Shown here: one piece after another, positions 10,258 through 18,359 of the stretch
How positions within the stretch are numbered: the first letter of the stretch is position 1
Layout: every line of letters begins with the position of its first letter
NCBI RefSeq assembly: GCF_000023105.1
Contig: NC_012669.1
Coordinates: 310,001 to 374,000 of the forward strand
From: Beutenbergia cavernae DSM 12333
GTDB taxonomy: Bacteria; Actinomycetota; Actinomycetes; Actinomycetales; Beutenbergiaceae
Direction: 5' to 3'
Length of the DNA stretch: 64,000 nt
Program-made: the position numbers and the translations under genes
Notes under the pieces: generated by a model
What the model was told of the DNA's origin: nothing
The model's database searches: none
What the model saw: only the letters and a program-made list of their open reading frames with translations

Positions 10258-11486
10258 GCGACGAGGACGTGACGATCGGATGACCTGACGGCGTCAGCGC
10301 GGGTGCGGCCGCGCGGCCCGCCGCTCAGCCCTCGGCGCGCGGGGCCTGCTGCCACGCCGTCGAGGCGGGTGCGGATGGTCGGGCAAGCCGGTCGCGCTCA
10401 GGGAGCGGCTGCGGCATGGGCCTCAAGCGCGCCGCGGCCCGCGGTTGTGTCCGGTGAGCGCGCCGTGGGCCGCGGTTGTGCCGGGTGAGCGCGCCGTGGG
10501 CCGCGTTTCCGGACGACTGAGCGCGGGTGTGGGCGTGGTCGTGGGGCGCGCCAGGCCGCGGCGCGCTCGGCGTCGCCGCGCAGGATGTGGTGCCGGGTGA
10601 GCGCGCCGTGGGCCGCGGTTGTGCCGGGTGGGCGCGCCGTGGGTCGCGGTTGTGCCGGGTGAGCGCGCCGTGGGTCGCGGTTGTGCCGGGTGAGCGCGCC
10701 GTGGGCCGCGTTTCCGGGCGGTTCAGCGCGGGTGTGGGCGCGGTCGAGGGCGGCGCCGGCAGCGGCGCGCTCGGCGCGGGGCCTGCTGCCACGCCGTCGA
10801 GGCGGGTGCGGATGGCCGGGCCGCCGTCCGCGCTCAGGGAGTAGCTGCGGCATGGGCCTCGAGCGCGCCGTGGGGGCCGCGGTTATGCCCGGTGAGCGCG
10901 CCGTGGGCCGCGGTTGTGCCGGGTGGGCGCGCCGTGGGTCGCGGTTGTGCCGGGTGAGCGCGCCGTGGGCCGCGGTTGTGCCCGGTGAGCGCGCCGTGGG
11001 CCGCGTTTCCGGACGGTTCAGCGCGGGTGTGGGGGTGGTCGAGGGGGGCGCCGGCAATGGCGCGCTCGGCGTCGCCGCGCAGGATGTTGTGCCGGGTGGG
11101 CGCGTCGTGGGCCGCGGTTGTGCCGGGTGGGCGCGCCGTGGGCCGCGTTTCCGGGCGACTCAGCGCGGGTGTGGGCGCGGTCGAGGGGGGCGGCCGCGGC
11201 AACACGCTGCGTGGTCCGGCGGCCGCTCCGCCGCGCGCGCTGGCAATGGCGCGCTCGGCGCCGCCGCGCGGCCCGGGTCACACGGTGCGCGGGGGGTCTG
11301 CGGTGACGACGTCGAGGCGGGTGCGGATGGCGATCCCGCCTCGCTCGTACGCGGTCGGGTCGTTCGAAGCCGGCCGCGCGGCCGTCGAGCGCGTGCTGGA
11401 ACCCCTCGGTCCGCTGACCGTCGCGACGGCACCACGTCCGCGGCGAGGGCGCGACGATCGGATGACCTGACGGCGTCGGCGCGGCC
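10258..11486. repeat. Higher-order non-coding repeat array built on a 31-bp unit
   Basis: About 1.2 kb without a credible gene. The basic unit is 31 bases, starting GTGCCGGGTGAGCGCGCC and ending GTGGGCCGCGGTT. Full units lie at 10447, 10478, 10590, 10621, 10652, 10683, 10885, 10916, 10947, 10978, 11089 and 11120, with partial ones before 10447 and 10885. Each run ends in a unit with GCGTTT in place of GCGGTT, followed by a second element with core AGCGCGGGTGTGGG (near 10519, 10724, 11021 and 11162). A block of about 105 bases (10331-10440) recurs at 10770-10875. The outer borders are near-identical direct repeats of about 45 bases at 10258 and 11440. Open frames here change frame from unit to unit because 31 is not a multiple of three. 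Confidence 0.85.
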
Positions 11487-11494
11487 GCGCGACC

Positions 11495-11881
11495 CTAGGC
11501 CTCGGCGCGCTCGATGTCCCCGCGCAGGATGCAGAACTCGTTGCCCTCGGGGTCGGCCATGACCAGCCATCCGCCGTCGGGCTCACGCAGGTCGTGCACG
11601 TCGGTGGCGCCGAGGCCCCGCACGCGCTCGATCTCCTCGTCGCGGGTGCGGTCCGTCGGGATGAGGTCGAAGTGCATCCGGTTCTTGCCGCTCTTCGCCT
11701 CCGGCACCCGGATGAACAGGACCCGGTGGCTGCGATCGGGCGAGAAGATCATGTTCTCCTCGTGCTCGGGCATGTTCGGGTCGTCGGGATCCTCGGCGTA
11801 CCCGAGCACCGCCGACCAGAAGAGCGACAGCGTGTACGGGTCCTGGGCGTCCAGTGTGGTGTGCGAGATGCGGCTGACCAT
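11495..11881 (-). CDS. VOC (glyoxalase/bleomycin-resistance) family protein
   Basis: A 128-residue single VOC module of the Glyoxalase_6 type. It begins with SRISHTTLDAQDP, has the central HFDLIP strand and ends with the family word DPEGNEFCILRG. Such proteins usually bind a divalent metal and act on small molecules, or simply bind drugs; the substrate is unknown. I took the ATG giving MVSRIS; ten residues upstream another GTG/ATG gives MGLGRR. Its last codons resemble three or four fragments inside the adjacent repeat array, as if the gene end had been duplicated. Confidence 0.85.
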   Translation of the reverse strand: MVSRISHTTLDAQDPYTLSLFWSAVLGYAEDPDDPNMPEHEENMIFSPDRSHRVLFIRVPEAKSGKNRMHFDLIPTDRTRDEEIERVRGLGATDVHDLREPDGGWLVMADPEGNEFCILRGDIERAEA

Positions 11882-11940
11882 GGGGCCGACGATCCTCCGT
11901 CCGAGCCCCACAGGCCAGCGAATTGCGCCGACCGGGCGCC

Positions 11941-12939
11941 TCAGGCCGCGCGCTCGTCGAACACGAGCGAGGCCCGCTTGATGACGTCCAGCCCGTCGGA
12001 GACGTCGACCGCCATCACCCCGGGCAGGCTGCCGACGTCGTCGGTGAGGAACGTGTAGAGCTCCTCGTCACCGCCGACGGCGACCTCGCCGCACAGGTTC
12101 GGCTGGCCGGTGGTGGCGGCGATGTTGAGCACGTTCGGGTGCGCGGCGAGCGCGCGGCCGGCCGCCTCCAGCCGGGAGGGCGCCACGCGGAGCCAGATGA
12201 AGGCGATCACGGGCTGGCCGATGCGCGCGGGCTGGACCACGGCGCGCAGGCGGAGCAACCCCTTGCTCATCAACGCCTCCGCGCGCCGGCTCGCCGTGGC
12301 CGGCTGCACGCCGAGCCGCTCGGCGAGCTCGCGCCAGCTCATCCGGCCGTCCTCGGCGAGCGCCGCGACCACGCCCCGGTCCAGCTCGTCGAGGTCGTGC
12401 CGCGTGTGCGGGCGCTCCTCCGACCAGTGGTCCATGCGGTCGGCCCGCAGCGTGGCGAGCGCGCGGTCCGGGACCAGGCCGCCGGTCCAGCCGTGCGGCG
12501 TCGAGAACCGGCGGATGATCTTCAGCGTCGAGCTGCCGACGACGCCCGGCAGCGCCTTGAGGCGCCCTCCCGTGATCTCCAGCAGGTGGCGGGTCGAGCG
12601 GACGTGCAGCTGGGCCGCGCAGTCGAGGTCGCCGCCGATGAGCGCGACGTACCCGGACTCCGGCCAGCGGGCCAGGGCCTGGGCCACGTCGACGCTCGCC
12701 CCCGGCACGCACCGCAGCCGCAGGAACGCGGCGAAGCCGGCGTCGGCGCGTTGCTGGTCGACGACGCCGACGACGCGGACGACGTCGTCGTCCAGCAGCG
12801 TCGCGAGACGTCGGGACACGGTCGGCGCGCTGGTGGCGGCAGCCGCCGCGATGGCTCCGACGCGGGCACGCGGATGGGCGAGGAGCGCCGCCGTGATGCG
12901 GAGGTCGACGTCCTGCAGAGCGGCGATGTCTTCCATCAT
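11941..12939 (-). CDS. Double-domain Lrp/AsnC family transcriptional regulator
   Basis: A 332-residue protein made of two Lrp-like units in tandem. HTH 1 is near 10-58 (TSAPTVSRRLATL) followed by a RAM-like region to about 165; HTH 2 is near 180-228 (VQPATASRRAEALMSKG) followed by a second RAM domain. Normal Lrp proteins are about 150 residues, so this is a fused pair. It is divergent from the oxidoreductase-GH89-sulfatase-transporter operon, 141 bases away, and is the natural candidate for its regulator, perhaps sensing an amino sugar derivative. GGAG lies about 10 bases before the first of two adjacent ATGs. Confidence 0.9.
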   Translation of the reverse strand: MMEDIAALQDVDLRITAALLAHPRARVGAIAAAAATSAPTVSRRLATLLDDDVVRVVGVVDQQRADAGFAAFLRLRCVPGASVDVAQALARWPESGYVALIGGDLDCAAQLHVRSTRHLLEITGGRLKALPGVVGSSTLKIIRRFSTPHGWTGGLVPDRALATLRADRMDHWSEERPHTRHDLDELDRGVVAALAEDGRMSWRELAERLGVQPATASRRAEALMSKGLLRLRAVVQPARIGQPVIAFIWLRVAPSRLEAAGRALAAHPNVLNIAATTGQPNLCGEVAVGGDEELYTFLTDDVGSLPGVMAVDVSDGLDVIKRASLVFDERAA

Positions 12940-12959
12940 CGATCGAGTTCTCCATCGAT
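12938..12959. promoter_or_regulatory. Two ATCGAT palindromes at the Lrp start, possible autoregulatory site
   Basis: ATCGAT occurs at 12938-12943 and 12954-12959, centres 16 bases apart, covering the start codon region of the Lrp gene. Paired palindromes on nearly the same helix face suit a dimeric regulator, but the site is inferred only from the pattern. Confidence 0.35.
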
Positions 12960-13080
12960 TCGTTCATCGGACGCGTGATCCTTGCACCGGGACGCGACGG
13001 ACGCCAAGTATCGGCGGCGCACCCGACGGCGGGGGCGGGCGAGCACCGGACGGGTGCGGCCGGGACGGGAGGACGAGGCG

Positions 13081-14448
13081 TTGTCAGCAGTGACCCTGAG
13101 CGTGATCGGTGCGGGACACCGGGGCGGGGACGCCTATGGCGACTACTGCTTGCGACACCCGGAGCACGCACGCGTCGTCGCCGTGGCCGAGCCCGACGAC
13201 CGGCGCCGGGCCGAGTTCGCCGACCTGCACGGCATCCCCGCGGAGCGCCAGTACGCCACCTGGGAGGAGCTGCTCGCCGCCGGTCGGCTGAGCGACGGAC
13301 TCGTCGTCTCGTCGCCCGACCTCGTGCGGCAGGGACCGGTCGTCGGCGGTGCCCGCCTCGGGTACGGGCTGCTCGTCGAGAAGCCGTTCGCCCCGGACGA
13401 GGCGCAGCTCGATGCGATGGTGGCCGAGATCGCCCGCACGGACGCGCTCGTCGGCGTCGCGCACGTGCTCCGGTACACGTCGTTCTACGCCACGCTCAAG
13501 GAGCTCGTCGAGCAGGGGACGATCGGCCGCCTCGTGCACCTCGACCAGACCGAGGACATCGGCTACTGGCACTTCGCGCACAGCTACGTGCGCGGGAGCT
13601 GGCGCAAGGCGGCGGACGCGACGCCGATGCTGCTGGCGAAGTCCTGCCACGACCTCGACATCATCACGTGGCTCGTCGGCCTGGACTGCACCCACGTCGA
13701 GTCCACGGGATCGCTCACGCACTTCCGCCCCGAGCAGGCGCCGGACGGCGCACCGGAGCGGTGCACCGACGGCTGCCCCGCGGCGTCGACCTGTCCGTTC
13801 TACGCACCCCGCCTCTACCTCGACCGGCTCGCCGACCACCACCAGCTCCCGGTCACCGCCGTCACGCGCGAGCCCGGCCGGGCGGCGCGCCTCGAGGCGC
13901 TCCGCTCCGGCCCGTACGGGCGGTGCGTGTACCGCAGCGACAACGACGTCGTCGACCACCAGACGGTCACCCTCACGTTCGCGGGCGGCGTGCTCGCGAC
14001 CCTGCGGACGGCGGCGTTCACGGCGTCGAACACGCGCACCATCCGGCTGCTCGGCTCGCACGGGGAGATCAGCGGGCGCCTCGACACCGGTGAGATCGAG
14101 GTCCGCCGCTTCCTGCCGGCGCCGGGCCAGGAGATCGGCACGTGGCACCCGTGGGACCGCGACGCGCTCGGCCGCTCCGGGCCGCGGGACGACGAGACGT
14201 GGACGGTCAACGCCGGGCCGGTGGACGACCCCGACCTGGAGGGCCGACCGGGCCGGCGCGCCAGCGACGGTCACGCCGGCGGCGACGACGGGCTCATGCG
14301 CGAGTTCGTGGAACGCCTGCGCCTGCGCCGCGAGGGGGCCGCCGTGTCCATGCCCACGCACGTCCGCGACGCGGAACGCAGCCACCGCATCGCGTTCGCC
14401 GCGGAACGATCGCGCCGGGAGGGCCGAACAGTGGAGATGAGCGCATGA
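13081..14448 (+). CDS. Gfo/Idh/MocA family oxidoreductase
   Basis: A 455-residue cytoplasmic NAD(P)-dependent oxidoreductase. The N-terminal Rossmann fold has the nucleotide motif VIGAGHRGGDAYG, and the family signature EKPFAPDE follows near residue 100; the C-terminal half is the GFO_IDH_MocA_C sheet domain. Cys-rich words (C-T-D-G-C-P, C-P-F-Y-A-P) sit in the middle, as in a subgroup found in polysaccharide loci. The TTG start is chosen because GGGAGGA lies 7 bases upstream. It overlaps the GH89 gene by ATGA. In this operon it may oxidise a sugar hydroxyl before or after hydrolysis; the substrate is inferred only from context. Confidence 0.9.
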   Translation: MSAVTLSVIGAGHRGGDAYGDYCLRHPEHARVVAVAEPDDRRRAEFADLHGIPAERQYATWEELLAAGRLSDGLVVSSPDLVRQGPVVGGARLGYGLLVEKPFAPDEAQLDAMVAEIARTDALVGVAHVLRYTSFYATLKELVEQGTIGRLVHLDQTEDIGYWHFAHSYVRGSWRKAADATPMLLAKSCHDLDIITWLVGLDCTHVESTGSLTHFRPEQAPDGAPERCTDGCPAASTCPFYAPRLYLDRLADHHQLPVTAVTREPGRAARLEALRSGPYGRCVYRSDNDVVDHQTVTLTFAGGVLATLRTAAFTASNTRTIRLLGSHGEISGRLDTGEIEVRRFLPAPGQEIGTWHPWDRDALGRSGPRDDETWTVNAGPVDDPDLEGRPGRRASDGHAGGDDGLMREFVERLRLRREGAAVSMPTHVRDAERSHRIAFAAERSRREGRTVEMSA

Positions 14449-16700
14449 GCAGCCGGACGAACGCCGCACCGGCGGCCGGCGTCGTGCACAGCGACGCCGT
14501 GCGGGCGCTGGCCGGGCGGGTCCTGGGCGCGGCCGCGGAGCGGGTCGTCGTCGGCCCGTTGGACGACGGGTCCGAACGCGGTGCGGACGGCGCTCCCGAG
14601 GGTGCCGCCGAGTTCGCGTACGCCGCGTCCGGCGGGGAGCTGGTGGTCCGGGCGAGCGACACGCCGGCGGCGGCGGCGGGGCTCTACCACTACCTCAAGC
14701 ACGCGGGCGGGCGACAGGTCACGTGGGACCGGCTGCGCCCCGAGGCGCTCACGCGGCTCCCGGACGCCCCGCCCACGCGGCGCAGCACGCCGGCCGCCGC
14801 CCGCTACGACCTCAACGTCGTGACCACCGGCTACACGGCGCCGTACTGGGACTGGGCGCGCTGGGAGCGCGAGATCGACTGGATGGCGCTGCACGGGATC
14901 ACGACGCCGCTCATGGTCGTGGGGCACGAGACGGTGCTGCTGCGCACGTTCACCGCTCTCGGGCTCGACCCCGGCGACGTCGTCGCCTGGCTCGGGAGCG
15001 CGGCTCACCTCCCGTGGACGCTCATGGGTTCGACGAGCTCGTTCGGCGGCCCGCTGCCGGACTCGTGGTTCGAGCGCCGCGCCGAGCTCGGCCGGCGGAT
15101 CCTCGAGCGGCAGCGGGAGCTCGGCATGCGCGCCGTGCTGCCGGCGTTCGGCGGGCACGTGCCCGACGGGCTCGGCGCCGGCGCGCGCACGCACTGGCAG
15201 GGATTCTCGACGGCGCTGCTGGGCCCGGACGACGACGCGTTCGCCGTCGTCGCCGCGGAGTTCGCGCGCCAGCAGCGGGAGCTGTTCGGCACCGACCACC
15301 TGTACGCGGCTGACCCGTTCATCGAGTCGGTCCCGCCGTCGGGCGAGCCGGAGGACCTGGCCGCGTTCGCCGCGGCGACGTACGCCGGGATGAGCGCGGC
15401 CGACCCCGAGGCCACCTGGGTGATGCAGGCCTGGCCGTTCCACTACCACCGGCGCTTCTGGACGGCGGAGCGCATCGCTGCCGTGACCGACGCCGTCCCG
15501 CGCGACCGCCTGCTGCTGCTCGACCTGTGGGCCGAGCACGCGCCGGTGTGGGACGACGGGCGCGGCATCGCCGAGCACCAGTGGCTGTGGTGCGCCGTGC
15601 ACAACTTCGGCGGCAGGTTCTCGGTGCACGGCGACCTCCACGGGCTCGCCCGGGACCTCGGCGGCGTGCTCGACGACGGCGCCCGCACCGGCGGTTTCAC
15701 CGGCGTCGGCATGGCGATGGAGGCGCTGGAGAACAACCCGGTCTTCTACGAGCTCCTCACCGATCTCGTGTGGGAACGACCCGACGTCGACGCGTGGGTC
15801 GGGCGGTTCGTCGACCAGCGCTACGGCTTCGCGGACGGCACCGCCGCGCGCGATGCGGTCCACGGGGCCTGGGCGATCCTCCTGCGCACGCTGTACGGGC
15901 CGGGCATGACCCGGTCGATCCCGTCACCGGTGATCGCGCGCCCGGCCGACGTCGTCGCCCCCTTCCACACGCAGCGCCTCGCCGGGGAGTTCCTCGACCC
16001 GGACGCCCCCGTGATCGTCTCCGCCAACATCGACGCCGAGGCCGACCCGCGCGTCGAGGGCGACCTGCCCGAGATCGCCAGGGCCGCGGCTCTCCTGCGC
16101 GAGGCGGCCGGGAGCTCCGACGCCGGCGGTCCTCTCGCGCACGACCTCGCGGACCTGCTCACGCACGTCGTCGCGCAGCGCACGCGCGCGCCGATCCGGG
16201 CGATCGTCGCCGCGGCTCGGGCGGGGGACGCCGACGCCGTCCGGGCGAACGGTGCGCTGCTCGCCGCGGCGATCGCCGACCTCGACGCCGTCGCCGCCAC
16301 CCAGCCCGACCGCCTCCTCGGCACGTGGCTCGCGGCCGCGCAGCGGTGGGCGGACGACGACGGCGAGCGTCGCGTCCTGCTGCGCGACGCGCGTCGCCAG
16401 CTCACCGTGTGGGGCGAGCAGACGTCCGGGCTGCACGACTACTCCGGCCGGCACTGGTCGGGTCTGCTCGGCGGGTTCTACGCCCCGCGCTGGCAGCTCT
16501 GGGTCGACTGGCTCGCGGAGGCTGCCGAGAGCGGCAGCGAGCCCGACCCGCAGGAGCTGCGCCGCGCCGTCGTCGCCCTCGAGGAGAGCTGGGTGGCCCG
16601 CGACGAGACCGGACCGACGGACCCGGCCGGCGATCTGGCGGCGCTCGCGGACCGGGTGCTCGCCACCTACTCCGCCCCGCTCGAGGTGTCCGGCCGATGA
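14445..16700 (+). CDS. Alpha-N-acetylglucosaminidase, glycoside hydrolase family 89 (NAGLU-like)
   Basis: A 751-residue hydrolase of terminal alpha-linked N-acetylglucosamine. Regions in order: a small N-terminal NAGLU domain (about 1-110, ending in the word GLYHYLKHAGG); the (beta/alpha)8 catalytic domain with TTGYTAPYWDWARWE, HLPWTLMGSTSSFGG, MQAWPFHYHRRFW, AVHNFGGRFSVHG and GMAMEALENN, the last containing a candidate catalytic Glu; and a helical C-terminal domain with the word LTVWGEQ near its end. No signal peptide is visible, so it should act in the cytoplasm on imported oligosaccharide. It is coupled by ATGA overlaps to the oxidoreductase before and the sulfatase after. The known substrates of the family are heparan-type and mucin-type alpha-GlcNAc. 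Confidence 0.93.
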   Translation: MSSRTNAAPAAGVVHSDAVRALAGRVLGAAAERVVVGPLDDGSERGADGAPEGAAEFAYAASGGELVVRASDTPAAAAGLYHYLKHAGGRQVTWDRLRPEALTRLPDAPPTRRSTPAAARYDLNVVTTGYTAPYWDWARWEREIDWMALHGITTPLMVVGHETVLLRTFTALGLDPGDVVAWLGSAAHLPWTLMGSTSSFGGPLPDSWFERRAELGRRILERQRELGMRAVLPAFGGHVPDGLGAGARTHWQGFSTALLGPDDDAFAVVAAEFARQQRELFGTDHLYAADPFIESVPPSGEPEDLAAFAAATYAGMSAADPEATWVMQAWPFHYHRRFWTAERIAAVTDAVPRDRLLLLDLWAEHAPVWDDGRGIAEHQWLWCAVHNFGGRFSVHGDLHGLARDLGGVLDDGARTGGFTGVGMAMEALENNPVFYELLTDLVWERPDVDAWVGRFVDQRYGFADGTAARDAVHGAWAILLRTLYGPGMTRSIPSPVIARPADVVAPFHTQRLAGEFLDPDAPVIVSANIDAEADPRVEGDLPEIARAAALLREAAGSSDAGGPLAHDLADLLTHVVAQRTRAPIRAIVAAARAGDADAVRANGALLAAAIADLDAVAATQPDRLLGTWLAAAQRWADDDGERRVLLRDARRQLTVWGEQTSGLHDYSGRHWSGLLGGFYAPRWQLWVDWLAEAAESGSEPDPQELRRAVVALEESWVARDETGPTDPAGDLAALADRVLATYSAPLEVSGR

Positions 16701-18190
16701 GCGACCGCCCGAACGTCCTGCTCGTCATGACGGACCAGCAGCGCTGGGACACGCTCGGGTCCGCCGGGGGTCCCGTCGAGACGGCGAACCTCGACCACCT
16801 GGCGGCGCAGGGCACCACGTTCACGCACGCGTACTCGGCGACGCCGTCGTGCACCCCGGCGCGGGCGTCCCTGCTCACCGGGCAGGACCCGTGGCACACC
16901 GGCATCCTCGGCATGGGCGCCGGCCAGCCTCCGATGGCGGGCCTGGAGAACACGCTCCCGGAGGCGCTCGCGGACGCGGGCTACCACACGCAGGGCGTCG
17001 GCAAGATGCACTTCTCGCCGCAGCGGGCGCTGCACGGGTTCCACGCGACGACGATCGACGAGTCGCTCCGCGTCGAGGAGCCGGGCTTCACCTCCGACTA
17101 CACGCAGTGGTTCGAGCGCCACGCGCCGGCGGACGTGCGGCAGGCCGACCACGGGCTGGACTTCAACTCGTGGCTGGCGCGACCGTTCCACACCGGCGAG
17201 CACCTGCACCCGTCGACCTGGACGGTGACGGAGTCGATCCGCTTCCTGGAGCGCCGCGACCCCACCCGGCCCTTCTTCCTCATGACGTCGTTCGCGCGGC
17301 CGCACTCGCCGTACGACCCGCCCGCGTTCTACTACGAGCACTACCTGCGCCGGCACCACACCGGCGACCTGCCGCCCGCCGTCGTCGGCGACTGGGCGTC
17401 CGTGCACGATGTGGGCGGCGCGGAGGGCATGGACCCCAACGCCTGGCGCGGCCGGCGGACCGCCGACGAGATCGGGCGCGCCCGCGCCGGCTACTACGGG
17501 TCGATCCACCACATCGACCACCAGATCGGCCGGCTGATGCGGTACCTGCGCGACCGGCGTCTCGACGCCGAGACGCTCGTCGTCTTCACCGCCGACCACG
17601 GCGACATGCTCGGCGACCACCACCTGTGGCGGAAGACGTACGCGTACGAGGGGTCGGCGCACGTGCCGCTCGTCGTGCGGCTGCCCGCCGGCATGCGCTC
17701 CGCCGGCGACGCCGAGGTGGTGGACGATCCCGTGTGCCTGCAGGACGTCATGCCGACGATCCTCGACGCGTGCGGCGTCGACGTCCCGGCCAGCGTCGAC
17801 GGCGCCAGCACGCTGCCGCTCGTCACCGGCGAGCGCGTGCCGTGGCGGGAGTTCGTGCACGGCGAGCACTCCACGTGCTACCACCCGAGCCAGGAGATGC
17901 AGTACCTCACCGACGGCGCCTGGAAGTACGTGTGGTTCCCGCGCGGGGACGGCCCCGGCTCACCGCGCGAGCAGCTGTTCGACCTGCGCTCCGACCCGTA
18001 CGAGGAGCGCGACCTCGCGCCGCGGTCCGACCACGCCGCCGTCCTGCGGCGGTGGCGAGCACGCCTGGTCGACGTCCTCGCCCCTCGGGACGCCGGCCTG
18101 ACCGACGGCGGGGCGCTCGTCCCGCAGGACGGGCGGCCACCGCTCGTCTCGCCTCACGCCGCGTCGCGCGTCGCGGAGCGGCTCGCGTGA
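16697..18190 (+). CDS. Type I sulfatase without signal peptide
   Basis: A 497-residue sulfatase of the alkaline-phosphatase superfamily. The formylglycine site is Cys52 in S-C-T-P-A-R, the CxPxR type that can be matured by FGE. Metal ligands appear in MTDQQRWD near the start and in TADHGDMLGDH in the centre. The N-terminus SDRPNVLLVM enters the fold directly, so the enzyme is cytoplasmic, unlike most polysaccharide sulfatases. It is coupled to the GH89 gene (ATGA). The pair suggests removal of sulfate from imported alpha-GlcNAc glycosides. No FGE or anSME gene is in the window, so maturation must come from elsewhere. Confidence 0.93.
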   Translation: MSDRPNVLLVMTDQQRWDTLGSAGGPVETANLDHLAAQGTTFTHAYSATPSCTPARASLLTGQDPWHTGILGMGAGQPPMAGLENTLPEALADAGYHTQGVGKMHFSPQRALHGFHATTIDESLRVEEPGFTSDYTQWFERHAPADVRQADHGLDFNSWLARPFHTGEHLHPSTWTVTESIRFLERRDPTRPFFLMTSFARPHSPYDPPAFYYEHYLRRHHTGDLPPAVVGDWASVHDVGGAEGMDPNAWRGRRTADEIGRARAGYYGSIHHIDHQIGRLMRYLRDRRLDAETLVVFTADHGDMLGDHHLWRKTYAYEGSAHVPLVVRLPAGMRSAGDAEVVDDPVCLQDVMPTILDACGVDVPASVDGASTLPLVTGERVPWREFVHGEHSTCYHPSQEMQYLTDGAWKYVWFPRGDGPGSPREQLFDLRSDPYEERDLAPRSDHAAVLRRWRARLVDVLAPRDAGLTDGGALVPQDGRPPLVSPHAASRVAERLA

Positions 18191-18359
18191 CCCGGCAGCG
18201 CTGGGCGCCGACCCAGGCGACGGACTGTTCGATCTCGCCGCAGAACTCGCTCGTTTCGTTCATCACGACCCGTTTCATGGACGCCCCGGCCCGGGGCGCC
18301 GTTCGATCGGTCGCACGCCCCACCGACGGGGCGACGATCGTGCACCCCGAGGAGGATTC
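18191..18359 (+). other. Intergenic segment with two GC hairpins before the SBP gene
   Basis: A 169-base gap inside the operon. It holds two short inverted repeats: CGCCCCGG and its complement with a one-base spacer at 18282-18298, and CGCCCC/GGGGCG at about 18315-18332. A strong ribosome-binding site GAGGAGG precedes the SBP start. The hairpins could attenuate or process the mRNA and raise SBP expression relative to the enzymes. No convincing promoter was found. Confidence 0.4.

Noticed and set aside
10447-11150. Possible CRISPR array
   Set aside because: Units are contiguous with no unique spacers, vary among themselves, and no cas gene is near.
10325-11281. Several open frames of 60 to 220 codons on both strands through the 31-bp array
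   Set aside because: The same DNA unit is read in three different frames because 31 is not a multiple of three. No start signals or family resemblance; a product of GC-rich repeats.
18191-18359. Riboswitch in the gap before the first binding-protein gene
   Set aside because: Only two short GC hairpins were found; no conserved aptamer-like core could be recognised.
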